This document shows, piece after piece, positions 42,953 through 43,026 of a stretch of 43,026 bases of DNA (the stretch's first letter is position 1; the number at the start of each line of letters is the position of its first letter). Origin of the DNA: Bacteroidales bacterium UBA5762. Lineage in GTDB: Bacteria; Bacteroidota; Bacteroidia; Bacteroidales; TTA-H9. A model generated the notes under the pieces. The model had not been told where the DNA came from and ran no database searches. It saw nothing but the letters and a program-made list of their open reading frames with translations. Location: the NCBI GenBank assembly GCA_002418865.1, contig DIEY01000041.1, positions 1 through 43,026 on the forward strand, given 5' to 3'. A program made the translations under genes and the position numbers.

Positions 42953-43026
42953 AAGCTTAGTTGTACGGGATTGAAATAAGAATACCCATCTTCCGGCGTT
43001 GTTGTTGTTGATTCATTCATGGATCG

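Noticed and set aside
1..43026. CRISPR array, tRNA/rRNA genes or complete insertion sequence
   Set aside because: No regularly spaced repeats with spacers, no tRNA-like cloverleaf noticed and no transposase motif found on reading; small RNAs could be missed by eye.

Overview
The window looks like a chromosomal segment of a Bacteroidota species, most likely a Bacteroidales member. Reasons: AT-rich coding sequence, TAnnTTTG -7-like promoter elements, a remnant of the bifunctional fucokinase/guanylyltransferase Fkp typical of Bacteroides relatives, and Bacteroidales-type surface-polysaccharide genes. Every credible gene is on the minus strand, so transcription runs from high to low coordinates. 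Assignments rest on recognisable protein motifs read by eye; no database search was possible.

Region 1 (1-5.8 kb) is a defence-type island: an XRE repressor with an ImmA/IrrE metallopeptidase (cut by the window edge), a TIR-domain protein, and an AAA+ ATPase plus subtilisin-like protease pair of the IetAS type, preceded by a small frameshifted XRE regulator. Region 2 (5.8-11.5 kb) is a gene graveyard with one intact AAA ATPase and one intact aminotransferase. It holds an N-terminally truncated second copy of that aminotransferase, pieces of a hexapeptide acetyltransferase and of the fnlC 5' end, internally deleted remnants of fkp, wbuC and a DUF4276 gene, a frameshifted unknown gene, and four short arrays of heptanucleotide repeats.

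Region 3 (10.3-42.0 kb) is a long surface-polysaccharide (O-antigen or capsule) locus, probably one or a few operons. In transcription order it encodes a UDP-GlcNAc 4,6-dehydratase and LegC-type aminotransferase; a small acyl cassette (ACP, adenylating enzyme, SDR, AAC(3)-fold acyltransferase, DUF4910 protein); a nonulosonate branch (NeuD-type acetyltransferase, glycosyltransferase, NeuB-type synthase, CBS-nucleotidyltransferase, CMP-sugar synthetase); Wzx flippase, a capsule-type transferase and Wzy polymerase; FnlABC for UDP-L-FucNAc and a WbuB-type transferase; an islet of four unrelated genes including a HEPN-motif protein; then a PglC-like phosphoglycosyl transferase, PglD-like acyltransferase, two ACPs, two SDRs, a KAS III, an acyl-activating enzyme, a LuxE-LuxC fusion, an MBL-fold hydrolase and a PglE-like aminotransferase. 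A decayed UDP-sugar dehydrogenase lies upstream at 42.5-43.0 kb.

The most interesting proposal is that the locus carries two separate carrier-protein acyl-synthesis cassettes that make unusual N-acyl groups for amino sugars. One (11.5-19.8 kb, with KAS III and two ketoreductases) would decorate a bacillosamine-type starter sugar (QuiNAc4N). The other (36.7-39.7 kb) would decorate a legionaminate-like nonulosonic acid. The combination of FucNAc genes with a 4-amino starter sugar and a mini fatty-acid synthase recalls the Flavobacterium psychrophilum O-polysaccharide, which contains L-FucNAc and QuiNAc4N bearing a 3,5-dihydroxyhexanoyl group. A 125-bp direct repeat spans this cassette (7.9 and 24.9 kb) and could let it be deleted as a block.
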